Shown one piece after another: positions 1 through 6,749 of a DNA stretch of 8,896 bases. Position numbers and translations under genes: made by a program. The notes under the pieces are model-generated. The model ran no database searches. It was not told where the DNA came from and saw nothing but the letters and a program-made list of their open reading frames with translations. The DNA is from an uncultured Sphingomonas sp. (GTDB lineage: Bacteria; Pseudomonadota; Alphaproteobacteria; Sphingomonadales; Sphingomonadaceae), in assembly GCA_934555855.1 (NCBI GenBank), contig CAKTFL010000064.1:1-8896 (forward strand), given 5' to 3'. How positions within the stretch are numbered: position 1 is the stretch's first letter; each line of letters opens with the position of its first letter.

Positions 1-2473
1 CCTCGGTCAGGCCGACGACGTTGAACAGATTGTCGGCATTCACCGCGAGTTGCACGTTTTCGCGAAGGTTGATCGCTGCGCCGATGCTGGTCACGCCATA
101 ATCCTTCAGCGCCACGCCGTTGCCGGCATCGGCGTAGATCTTGCCGATATATTTGTACCGGGCATACACCTCGCCCAACCCGTTAGGCAGGGTCACGGTC
201 GGCGTGATCGTGAACAGCGTCGCTGGCGTGCGCTCGGGCCGGTTGCCCGAAAACTGCTCGCCCGCGCTGACCCCGTCGATTTCCAGGTCCTGGAGCTTGG
301 GGTCCTGGAACACGCCCTGGAAGTTGATCGCGATCCAGTCGACGGGGCGCACCGCCGCGTCGATCTCCACGCCGATGGTCCGCAGGTCCGCGTTGATGTT
401 CTGCTGCTGCGTCGGGTTTTCCGGATTGGCGAAATTATAGTTCTGGTTCTTGAAGTTGGTGCGGAACACGGTCGCCGACCCGCTGAACAGGCGGCCATAT
501 TGGTAACGGACGCCCGCCTCGTACAGCTCGATGGTGGTGATGGGATCGACATTGTTGGTCTGGAAGCCGTTGGCATAGCGCGCATAGACGGCGAAGTTGG
601 GCGTGATCAGATAGTTGGCACCGACCGTATAGGCGGCGCGGTCCCGCGTGTTCCGGCGCGTGGCGAAGGTGCCGTCGAAGGTCGATCCAACGGTGCGGAC
701 CACGCCGACCACGCCCGCCGGTACAGCCTGGTTCACCGGCGCCGCATTGCCGTCGCGCGCGGTCGCCTTGTCGCTTTCCCAGCGGATGCCGCCATCGATC
801 CTGAGGTCGCCGATCGCCAGCTCGTCATTGACGTACAGCGACACCGCATGGTCGCGCCGCTCGCGGATGCCTGCGCCCCAGTCGCCATAGGAGACCAGGC
901 CGTTGTCGCTGAGCGTGCCCACCACATTGTTGCCCGCGTCGAGCGCCACCACGTCGTAGATGTCGCTGTTGGTCCGCACGTCGTTGACGACGCTGGCGGT
1001 CGCCGACTGGTCCTGGTCGCGGCTGACATAATAATACATCACGCCCGCAGTCAGCGAGTTGGTGAAGCCGCTGCCGCTATATTCCCAGCGTCCGCCGGCG
1101 TTCAGGCCGAAATCCTTGCCATCGATATAATCGTGGTTGAGCGTGGTGCGCTGAAGAAAGCCGTTGCCGTTCAGCGCGTTCAGCTCCGCCAGCTGGTTGG
1201 CGCCGAGCAGCACGCCGGTTCGCAGGTTCTTGATCCCGAACCGCGCCGTGGTCGGAAAGGCGGCGAGCCCGGCAGTCAGCAGGTCGTTGATCGGCGACAC
1301 GGCCGTCACGCCCGTCCCGGTCGGCGTCAGGTAGTTGGCCGCGCTGGTCAGCCCGGCATTGCCGGTGCCCGATCCGGGGAACAGCCCGTTGAAGTCATAT
1401 GAATATTTTAGGTAGCGCGCCTTGGCGAACAGCTCGATTGAGTCCGTCAGCGGCTTGTCCACGTCCAGCCGGATTTGCGCCGTCTTTGCCCTTATCCCGT
1501 CGCGATAGCGGAACTCGCGGAAACCGCTGGGATGGGCGTTGGTCGACACGGGCACGGCGATGTTCGAGAACGCGTCGCCGCCCACATTGCCGAACTGGGT
1601 GCCGAGCCCCGGAATGCTGCGCGGCTCGTTGTTTTCGAAGCGATAGGGCTGGTCGGCGTAATAGGCGTTCTCGACGGTACCGCCCTTGGCCGACAGCCGG
1701 ATCGAGCCACCGCCATCGAAACGGTATTCCAGCGTCCCCTTCAGCCGCCAGCCCTGGTAATCGAACGGGTTCTTGCGAACGCCCGGGCTCGACTGGAAAT
1801 AGCCGCCGGCGCTGAACGCCAGGTTCTGGGCGATCGGCGCGGAATAATAGAAATCGCCACGCTTCAGCCCGTAATTATAGGCGGTCGCCCGCGCCCGCGC
1901 CTCTGGCCGGTCGAAGCTCAGCCGGCGCGAGATAAAGTTGATGGTCGCGCCCGCACCGTTGACGGTCAGGATGCCCGATGATCCGCCCTTGACCGCTTCC
2001 AGCCGGTCGATGGTCAGATCCTGGTCGAAGAAGAAATCGGCCCCGCCGCCCCCGTAAAGGATCGGCATCCCGTCCTCTTCCAGCTGCACGAAGCGCTGGC
2101 CGCCCCCTTGCAGGCCGCGCACCGAATAATTGTTGGAAACCTGTCCCGCCGTGCCTTCCACGAAGATGCCGGGCACCAGTTCCAGCAGGTCCGCCGTGGA
2201 GCGCGGCGCCCGGCGGTCGATCGCGTCGCGATTGGCATAGGTGATGTCGGCGGAGGCGGTGATCAGCGGCCGGTCGCGCGAGGTGGTGCCGGTGACCACG
2301 ATGTCCTGAAGGTTCTCGTTGCCGTCGCTGCCCTCGCCCTCGCCCTGTTGCGGGGCAGGGGTGACCTGATCGTTCTCGCCGGGCACGGTCTGCGCCAGCG
2401 CCGGGCCGAACGGCAGCAGCGCGGCGCCCGCCAGCAACAGGGCGCGCACACTGATGCGATGCAAATCGGACAT
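1..2473 (-). CDS. TonB-dependent outer-membrane receptor 1 (C-terminal end outside the window)
   Basis: Probable TonB-dependent outer-membrane receptor, an energy-driven importer fed by TonB/ExbBD. The minus-strand frame is open from ATG 2471-2473 to the window edge: 824 complete codons with no stop. It starts with a signal peptide (residues 1-27, ending PALA before Q28), then a short acidic P/Q/G/E linker and a TonB box (DIVVTG, about 57-62). The plug domain (about 68-185) includes STADLLELVPG, YSVRGL and RLEAVKGG. The rest has the alternating aromatic pattern of a beta-barrel. The last visible residues, NADNLFNVVGLTE, match the near-terminal part of receptor 2 (2646-5108), so probably only about 35 residues are missing. 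The gap between signal peptide and plug is too short for an N-terminal signalling domain, so it is unlikely to be a FecA-type transducer. The start is supported by GGGAGGGG three bases upstream. Ligand unknown; divergence from a receptor-trehalase operon suggests a sugar. Confidence 0.93.
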   Translation of the reverse strand, partial: MSDLHRISVRALLLAGAALLPFGPALAQTVPGENDQVTPAPQQGEGEGSDGNENLQDIVVTGTTSRDRPLITASADITYANRDAIDRRAPRSTADLLELVPGIFVEGTAGQVSNNYSVRGLQGGGQRFVQLEEDGMPILYGGGGADFFFDQDLTIDRLEAVKGGSSGILTVNGAGATINFISRRLSFDRPEARARATAYNYGLKRGDFYYSAPIAQNLAFSAGGYFQSSPGVRKNPFDYQGWRLKGTLEYRFDGGGSIRLSAKGGTVENAYYADQPYRFENNEPRSIPGLGTQFGNVGGDAFSNIAVPVSTNAHPSGFREFRYRDGIRAKTAQIRLDVDKPLTDSIELFAKARYLKYSYDFNGLFPGSGTGNAGLTSAANYLTPTGTGVTAVSPINDLLTAGLAAFPTTARFGIKNLRTGVLLGANQLAELNALNGNGFLQRTTLNHDYIDGKDFGLNAGGRWEYSGSGFTNSLTAGVMYYYVSRDQDQSATASVVNDVRTNSDIYDVVALDAGNNVVGTLSDNGLVSYGDWGAGIRERRDHAVSLYVNDELAIGDLRIDGGIRWESDKATARDGNAAPVNQAVPAGVVGVVRTVGSTFDGTFATRRNTRDRAAYTVGANYLITPNFAVYARYANGFQTNNVDPITTIELYEAGVRYQYGRLFSGSATVFRTNFKNQNYNFANPENPTQQQNINADLRTIGVEIDAAVRPVDWIAINFQGVFQDPKLQDLEIDGVSAGEQFSGNRPERTPATLFTITPTVTLPNGLGEVYARYKYIGKIYADAGNGVALKDYGVTSIGAAINLRENVQLAVNADNLFNVVGLTE

Positions 2474-2517
2474 GGTCCCCTCCCGATCACGGCGCCGTTT
2501 TCCGGCGTCACGTCAGC

Positions 2518-2546
2518 AGGATAATCCCGGACCGGGCAGGTGGCAA
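2518..2546 (-). promoter_or_regulatory. Sigma70-like promoter of receptor 1
   Basis: On the minus strand a -35 box TTGCCA (2541-2546) is followed after exactly 17 bases by a -10 box TATCCT (2518-2523). That is five of six and four of six matches to the consensus. The transcript would start near 2511 and leave a leader of about 38 bases. The leader holds a small CGCCG/CGGCG stem with an A-rich loop just ahead of the ribosome-binding site. One copy of the CGGGCAGG repeat lies inside the 17-bp spacer. No Fur-box-like AT-rich palindrome is seen. This is a motif call only. Confidence 0.55.
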
Positions 2547-2557
2547 CTCGGCGGGCA

Positions 2558-2574
2558 GGGGGGTAATTCCCCCC
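2558..2574. repeat. G6/C6 inverted repeat between the divergent receptors
   Basis: Six G, the loop TAATT, then six C form a perfect 6-bp inverted repeat between the two divergent receptor genes. It lies upstream of the receptor 1 -35 box and upstream of the candidate receptor 2 -35 box. It could be a regulator site or only a short homopolymer pair; the sequence does not decide. Confidence 0.35.
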
Positions 2575-2587
2575 GGAACCCGCCGTG

Positions 2588-2620
2588 TTGACGCCCCTGC
2601 CGGGCAGGCCGACCATGGTC
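2588..2620 (+). promoter_or_regulatory. Candidate promoter and 10-bp palindrome ahead of receptor 2
   Basis: TTGACG (2588-2593) is a good -35 candidate. The hexamer 17 bases later, GACCAT (2611-2616), matches the -10 consensus at only three positions, so the promoter may need an activator. The same place carries a perfect 10-bp palindrome, GACCATGGTC (2611-2620). Its CATGGTCC portion recurs over the receptor 1 start codon (2471-2478). The ribosome-binding site GGGAGG (2633-2638) sits seven bases before the ATG at 2646. Confidence 0.3.
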
Positions 2621-2645
2621 CACCCGGCAGGCGGGAGGCACCAAG

Positions 2646-5108
2646 ATGCATCGCACTACCTCCAGCACGCTCGCGATCGCGCTGGTCCTGGGATCGATGG
2701 CCATGCCGGCCAGTGGCCAGGAAACCCAATCCCAGCCCGACCAGACCCAGCCCGACCAGACCCAGCCCGCTCCCCAGACCCCGCCGGAACCGCAACCCGG
2801 CGACCAGCCGCAGCTCGGCGACCAAGCCGCGCCGCAAGAGGATATCGTGGTGGTCGGCACCGCCGGCGCCGGCACCCGGCGTCAGGACGCCGCCTATGCC
2901 GTGACCACGATCGACAGCACCACCGCCCAGCGGCTGGGCACCGCCAGCACGGCTGAGGTGCTGCGCGCGGTGCCGGGGGTCAGCACCGAATCCTCGGGCG
3001 GCAAGACCGGCGCGAACATCTTCGTGCGCGGCTATCCGTCGGGGGGCGATGCCGAATATGTGACCTTCCAGTCCGAAGGGGTGCCTTTCTTCCCGCCGCC
3101 CACTTTGTCCTTTCTCGAAAACACGCAGCTGATCCGCATCGACGAGACGGTGCAGCGGGTGGAGGCGGTGCGGGGCGGGACCGGCGCGCTGTTTTCCAAC
3201 GGCCAGCCGGGTCTGACCGTCAACCTCGTCCAGCGCGAGGGGACGCAGACGCCGCAGGGAATGGTGAAGCTGACCGCCACCGATTTCGACGAGATCCGCG
3301 CCGACGTTCTCGCCTCCGGCCCGCTCGACGCGCACACGACCTATATGGTCGGTGGCTATTATTCCGTCTCGAACGGCATCCGGGACCCCCGCTTTCAGGC
3401 GGAAAAGGGCGGCCAGATCACCGCCAACCTGCGCCACGATTTCGACCGCGGGTCGATCCTGGTCTTCGGCCGCTATCTCGACGATCGCGGTCAGTGGCTG
3501 CTGCCGATCCCGGTGGTGGTGGACGGACATGACGTCCGCAGCTTCCCCGGCTTCGACGCGGGCACCGGCACGCTGGTCGGCCCCGACACCCGCTTTACCA
3601 CCCGCAACGACGGCTCGCGCCCCGACCTGGCCGATGGCCGCGGCGCGCGGATCGGCAATGTCGGCACCAATGTCGACCTGGAGCTGGCGGAAGGGCTGAA
3701 CCTGCGCGAGCGGGCAAGCTGGCTGACCGGCCATGCCGACACCACCGGGCTGGTGCCGGGCGGCACTCCGCCGATCACCGCGGACGCCTATGCTGCGGCA
3801 CTTGGCGGCACGGTCGGCTCGCTGTCGCTGGTGTCGACCGGCGCGCCCGTGGCGGCCGGCCAGCAGGTGCTGGAGGCGGGGATCTGGACGGTTCGCAAGC
3901 GGATCGCCTCCTTCGTCAACGATGCCGCGCTGGAATGGCAGCGGGGCGGCAACAAGCTGACCGGGGGCGTCTATTACGCAGACTACACGACGCGGGACCG
4001 CTGGGACCTGGGCAACAGCCTGTTGCTGACCGCAGAGCCCAATGCCCGCCGGCTGAACCTGACGCTGGGTGACGGGCGGATCGTGACCCGCGACGGCTTC
4101 ACCAGCGGGTCGAGCTTCAGGGTCAATGCCCGGTACGAGGGGTATGACCTGGCGGGCTACCTCGCCGACGAATGGCAGATCACCGACGCGCTGCGCGTGG
4201 ATGGCGGCGTCCGCTGGCAGCAGCACATCGTCCATGGCACGCTGGAGAATAACGGGACGGCCGGGGCGGCGGGGACGGACGGCAATCCGCTGACGCTGTA
4301 CGACAACGGGGCCAACGTGCTCACCGGCACCTTTCGCACCATCCGCTACAAGGACGACCGCTGGTCGTGGACCGCGGGCGCCAATTACGACCTGACCCGC
4401 TCGCTGGGGCTGTTCCTGCGCTACAGCCGGGGCAACAGCTTTCCGTTCTTCGACAATCTGCGCGACGGGGTGACCGTGGCGCCCAGGGTCGACACCTATG
4501 AAGGCGGGGTCAAGGCGACGACCGGCCCGGTCAGCCTGTACGCCACCGGGTTCCACAATCGGTTCAAGGGGCTGGCGACCAGCGTCATCGTCAACGGCGC
4601 GCCGATCTTCTCCATCGGCGGGGCGCGGGCGACCGGCGTCGAGCTGGAGGGGCAGGTGCGCCCCTTTGCCGGGCTCAGCGTGTCGGCGTCGGGGACGTAC
4701 CTCGACAGCACCTATCGCAACTTCTTCACCGACGGTGGCGCGACCGACCTGTCGGGCAACCGCGTCCAGCGCCAGCCGCGCTGGCAGTGGCGCGTGACGC
4801 CCGCCTATCAGCTCGACCTGGGCGCGGAGGCGAAGGTCGGCGCCTATGCGACGATCGGCTATGTCGGAAACCGCTTTTCCGACGTGCAGAACCTCCAGGT
4901 CCTGCCGCGCTACTACAAGCTGGACGCGGGCGTGACGCTGGACCTCAACCGGCAGGTGCAGTTCCAGGTGATCGGCGACAATCTGACCGACGAGCATGGG
5001 CTGACCGAGGGCAATCCCCGCCTGATCGGCGCGCAGGGGTCGGGCGTCATCCTGGCGCGGCCGATCGTCGGTCGCTCGGTCCGGCTCGGTGGGACCGTGC
5101 GTTTCTGA
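2646..5108 (+). CDS. TonB-dependent outer-membrane receptor 2, upstream of trehalase
   Basis: Complete 820-residue TonB-dependent receptor expected in the outer membrane. Residues 1-24 form a signal peptide (PASG before Q25). Residues 25-64 are an unusual P/Q-rich linker with DQTQP repeats. The TonB box EDIVVVGT is at 65-72, and the plug (about 80-200) contains STAEVLRAVPGV, IFVRGY and RVEAVRGGTG. The remainder is a 22-strand-type barrel ending in VRLGGTVRF, with the terminal phenylalanine usual for barrel-assembly substrates. It has no room for a signalling domain. GGGAGG seven bases upstream supports the start. It resembles receptor 1 in layout and in patches (STA-VPG, RLEAV/RVEAV with GG, GLTE near the end), so the two look like distant paralogues. 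The trehalase starts 25 bp downstream, which suggests one operon and a role in taking up trehalose or a trehalose-containing compound. That ligand is inferred; an iron-chelate receptor remains possible. Confidence 0.95.
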   Translation: MHRTTSSTLAIALVLGSMAMPASGQETQSQPDQTQPDQTQPAPQTPPEPQPGDQPQLGDQAAPQEDIVVVGTAGAGTRRQDAAYAVTTIDSTTAQRLGTASTAEVLRAVPGVSTESSGGKTGANIFVRGYPSGGDAEYVTFQSEGVPFFPPPTLSFLENTQLIRIDETVQRVEAVRGGTGALFSNGQPGLTVNLVQREGTQTPQGMVKLTATDFDEIRADVLASGPLDAHTTYMVGGYYSVSNGIRDPRFQAEKGGQITANLRHDFDRGSILVFGRYLDDRGQWLLPIPVVVDGHDVRSFPGFDAGTGTLVGPDTRFTTRNDGSRPDLADGRGARIGNVGTNVDLELAEGLNLRERASWLTGHADTTGLVPGGTPPITADAYAAALGGTVGSLSLVSTGAPVAAGQQVLEAGIWTVRKRIASFVNDAALEWQRGGNKLTGGVYYADYTTRDRWDLGNSLLLTAEPNARRLNLTLGDGRIVTRDGFTSGSSFRVNARYEGYDLAGYLADEWQITDALRVDGGVRWQQHIVHGTLENNGTAGAAGTDGNPLTLYDNGANVLTGTFRTIRYKDDRWSWTAGANYDLTRSLGLFLRYSRGNSFPFFDNLRDGVTVAPRVDTYEGGVKATTGPVSLYATGFHNRFKGLATSVIVNGAPIFSIGGARATGVELEGQVRPFAGLSVSASGTYLDSTYRNFFTDGGATDLSGNRVQRQPRWQWRVTPAYQLDLGAEAKVGAYATIGYVGNRFSDVQNLQVLPRYYKLDAGVTLDLNRQVQFQVIGDNLTDEHGLTEGNPRLIGAQGSGVILARPIVGRSVRLGGTVRF
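2731..2769 (+). repeat. 15-bp tandem repeat in the receptor 2 linker
   Basis: A 15-base unit, CCCAGCCCGACCAGA, is present twice perfectly (2731-2745, 2746-2760), and the first nine bases of a third copy follow (2761-2769). It encodes DQTQP repeats between the signal peptide and the TonB box. Because the period is five codons, copy-number change would keep the frame and only alter linker length. Confidence 0.85.
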
Positions 5109-5133
5109 GCGGATGAAGTACGGACAAGCCGAC

Positions 5134-6744
5134 ATGACCGCCCGATGGACGCGCCCCCTGCTCGCCGCCACGCTCGCCCTGCTGCTCCCGGCGCAGGCCC
5201 GACCGCAAACCCAACCGCAGACCCAACCGCAGACAGGGGCTCCCAGCCCGGCCGACATCTACGGCCCGCTGTTCGAGGCGGTTCAGCTGGGCCGGGTGTT
5301 TCCCGACGGCAAGACCTTTGCCGATGCCGTCCCACGCCAGGCGCCCGACGCCATCCTGGCGGCATGGCGGGCCGAGCGCCCCAACAGCCCGGAGGCGCTG
5401 CGCGCGTTCGTGCTGAAGCATTTCCAGGTGCGCGGGGCGGAAGGGGCCGCACGTCCGCCGCTGCGCGCTCATATCCGCGAGCTGTGGCCGGTGCTGGGCC
5501 GCGCGCCGCTCGCCCCGCCCGCCGGCTCTTCGGCGCTGATGCTCAATTACGGCTTCGTCGTGCCGGGCGATCGATTCCAGGAGCTGTATTATTGGGACAG
5601 CTATTTCACCATGCTGGGCCTGAAGGCGGACGGGCAGGGGCCGCTGGTCGAGGCGATGCTGGCCAATTTCGTCGATCTGGTCGAACGCTACGGCCATATC
5701 CCAAACGGCACGCGCAGCTATTTCCTCAGCCGGTCGCAGCCGCCCTTCCTGGCGCTGATGACGGAGCTGTCGGTCGCCCGCGACCCGGCACTCGCGGCCA
5801 GGCGGCTTGCTGCGCTGAAGCGGGAGCACGCCTTCTGGATGGCGGGCGCGGACTGCCTCGACCGGACGGGCGCGTGCCGCAACGTCGTGCGGATGCCCGA
5901 CGGCAGCCTGCTCAACCGCTATTGGGACGCGCGCTCGACGCCGCGCGACGAGTCCTGGCGCGAGGATCGCGAGACCGCGGCCGCAGCCGCCCCGCGCGCG
6001 CCGGAGTTGGTGCAGCGAGACCTGCGCGCCGCGGCGGAATCGGGCTGGGACTTCGGCTCCCGCTGGCTGCGCGATCCGCAAAAGCTGGCCAGCATCCACA
6101 CCACGGAGATCGTGCCGATCGACCTCAATAGCCTGTTATGGGCCAGCGAGCGGATCATCGCTCGCCGCTCCCGCGAGGCGGGCGACACGGCGGGGGCGGC
6201 CGCGTTCGAGCGAATGGCGGCCACGCGCCGGGCGGCAATCGACCGCTATCTGTGGCAGGCGCGCGAGGGCCGCTTCGCCGACTGGGACATGACGACGCGG
6301 GCGGCGACACCGGCGGTATCCGCGGCGACGCTGTTTCCGCTGTTCGCCGGCCATGCCACCCCGGCGCAGGCGAGGGCGGTCGCCGCCTTCGCCAGCGCGC
6401 GCCTGACCGCGCCGGGCGGCCTCAGAACCTCGTCCATCCGCACCGGCCAGCAATGGGATGCGCCCAATGGCTGGGCACCGCTGCAATGGGTCGGCATCGA
6501 GGGGCTGGCACGCGCGGGGTTCGAGCCGCAGGCCCGGACGCTCGCCGCGCGCTGGATCGCGACGGTGAACCGCACCTATCGCGAAACGGGCAAGCTGCTG
6601 GAGAAATACGACGTGGAGGAACGCCGCCCGGGGGGCGGGGGCGAATACCCGACCCAGGACGGCTTTGGCTGGACCAACGGCGTCACCGCCGCCCTGATCG
6701 CCCGCTGGCCCGACCTCGATCCCGACCCGCCGCGCGGGTCGTAG
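5134..6744 (+). CDS. treA: Periplasmic alpha,alpha-trehalase (GH37)
   Basis: Hydrolyses alpha,alpha-trehalose to two glucoses in the periplasm. The protein has 536 residues from this start, close to other TreA enzymes. A signal peptide (1-22, cleavage after PAQA) precedes a short PQTQ repeat. The first trehalase signature is at 144-157 (PGDRFQELYYWDSY), with aspartate where the family usually has the second glycine. The second is at 440-449 (QWDAPNGWAP). ESGWDFGSRW places the catalytic acid at D306, and GGGGEYPTQDGFGW places the base at E504, by analogy with E. coli D312 and E496. Substrate-binding positions also align: R147, Y152, W154, D155, N191, R200, R271, E273. The start at 5134 is chosen for a normal signal-peptide n-region and GGA nine bases upstream. 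ATG 5113 and GTG 5089 are in frame, but 5089 overlaps receptor 2. It probably shares the receptor 2 transcript. Confidence 0.96.
   Translation: MTARWTRPLLAATLALLLPAQARPQTQPQTQPQTGAPSPADIYGPLFEAVQLGRVFPDGKTFADAVPRQAPDAILAAWRAERPNSPEALRAFVLKHFQVRGAEGAARPPLRAHIRELWPVLGRAPLAPPAGSSALMLNYGFVVPGDRFQELYYWDSYFTMLGLKADGQGPLVEAMLANFVDLVERYGHIPNGTRSYFLSRSQPPFLALMTELSVARDPALAARRLAALKREHAFWMAGADCLDRTGACRNVVRMPDGSLLNRYWDARSTPRDESWREDRETAAAAAPRAPELVQRDLRAAAESGWDFGSRWLRDPQKLASIHTTEIVPIDLNSLLWASERIIARRSREAGDTAGAAAFERMAATRRAAIDRYLWQAREGRFADWDMTTRAATPAVSAATLFPLFAGHATPAQARAVAAFASARLTAPGGLRTSSIRTGQQWDAPNGWAPLQWVGIEGLARAGFEPQARTLAARWIATVNRTYRETGKLLEKYDVEERRPGGGGEYPTQDGFGWTNGVTAALIARWPDLDPDPPRGS
5203..5238 (+). repeat. 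12-bp tandem repeat at the trehalase N-terminus
   Basis: Two 12-base units with one difference (5203-5214 and 5215-5226, CCGCARACCCAA) and a partial third (5227-5238) encode PQTQ-PQTQ-PQT just after the predicted signal-peptide cleavage. The encoded QTQP theme is the same as in the receptor 2 linker, although the DNA unit differs. It probably acts as a flexible spacer. Confidence 0.75.
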
Positions 6745-6749
6745 GGATC
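6718..6749. terminator. Bipartite hairpin at the convergent trehalase/pilin junction
   Basis: GACCCGC (6724-6730) pairs with GCGGGTC (6734-6740) around a CGC loop. Outside it, GATCCC (6718-6723) pairs with GGGATC (6744-6749), leaving only GTA unpaired on the right side. The structure spans the end of the trehalase gene and its stop codon and reaches the pilin stop codon. Its position between convergent genes suggests a bidirectional terminator or an RNA 3'-end stabiliser. Neither side has a T tract, so intrinsic termination is not proven. Confidence 0.45.

Larger units (their letters stand above)
2533..2631. repeat. CGGGCAGG repeats in the divergent receptor promoter region
   Basis: The octamer CGGGCAGG occurs at 2533-2540, 2552-2559 and 2601-2608, and a one-mismatch copy CCGGCAGG is at 2624-2631. 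The third copy is half of a 13-bp inverted repeat, CCTGCC-G-GGCAGG (2596-2608). The first copy lies in the promoter spacer of receptor 1 and the second just upstream of its -35 box. The placement fits an operator serving both receptor genes. GC-rich background makes such words commoner than usual, so function is inferred. Confidence 0.4.

Noticed and set aside
50..1402. A 450-residue open frame on the plus strand, antisense to receptor 1
   Set aside because: The opposite strand encodes a continuous receptor with signal peptide, TonB box, plug and barrel. The antisense product is a compositionally biased shadow with no recognisable family.
2474..2645. Fur box or iron-regulated control of the two receptors
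   Set aside because: No AT-rich GATAAT-type palindrome is visible in the intergenic region, and no FecI/FecR-type genes or signalling domain are present in the window.
2862..2873. 12-bp palindrome GCCGGCGCCGGC in receptor 2
   Set aside because: It encodes the alternating Gly/Ala stretch after the TonB box; GC-rich Ala/Gly codons explain such symmetry without a separate function.
5089..5133. Upstream extension of the trehalase from GTG 5089
   Set aside because: It would overlap the end of receptor 2 and put 15 extra polar residues before the signal peptide. ATG 5113 stays possible, but 5134 gives the more usual signal peptide.
2508..5258. A 916-residue open frame on the minus strand, antisense to receptor 2
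   Set aside because: It mirrors the receptor gene codon for codon, is rich in R, G, A, V and H without any domain pattern, has no signal or ribosome-binding site, and runs across the intergenic promoters. Long antisense frames are expected in GC-rich genes.
5047..6099. A 350-residue minus-strand frame antisense to the trehalase
   Set aside because: It lies opposite well-conserved trehalase motifs, and its arginine/alanine-rich translation shows no domain.
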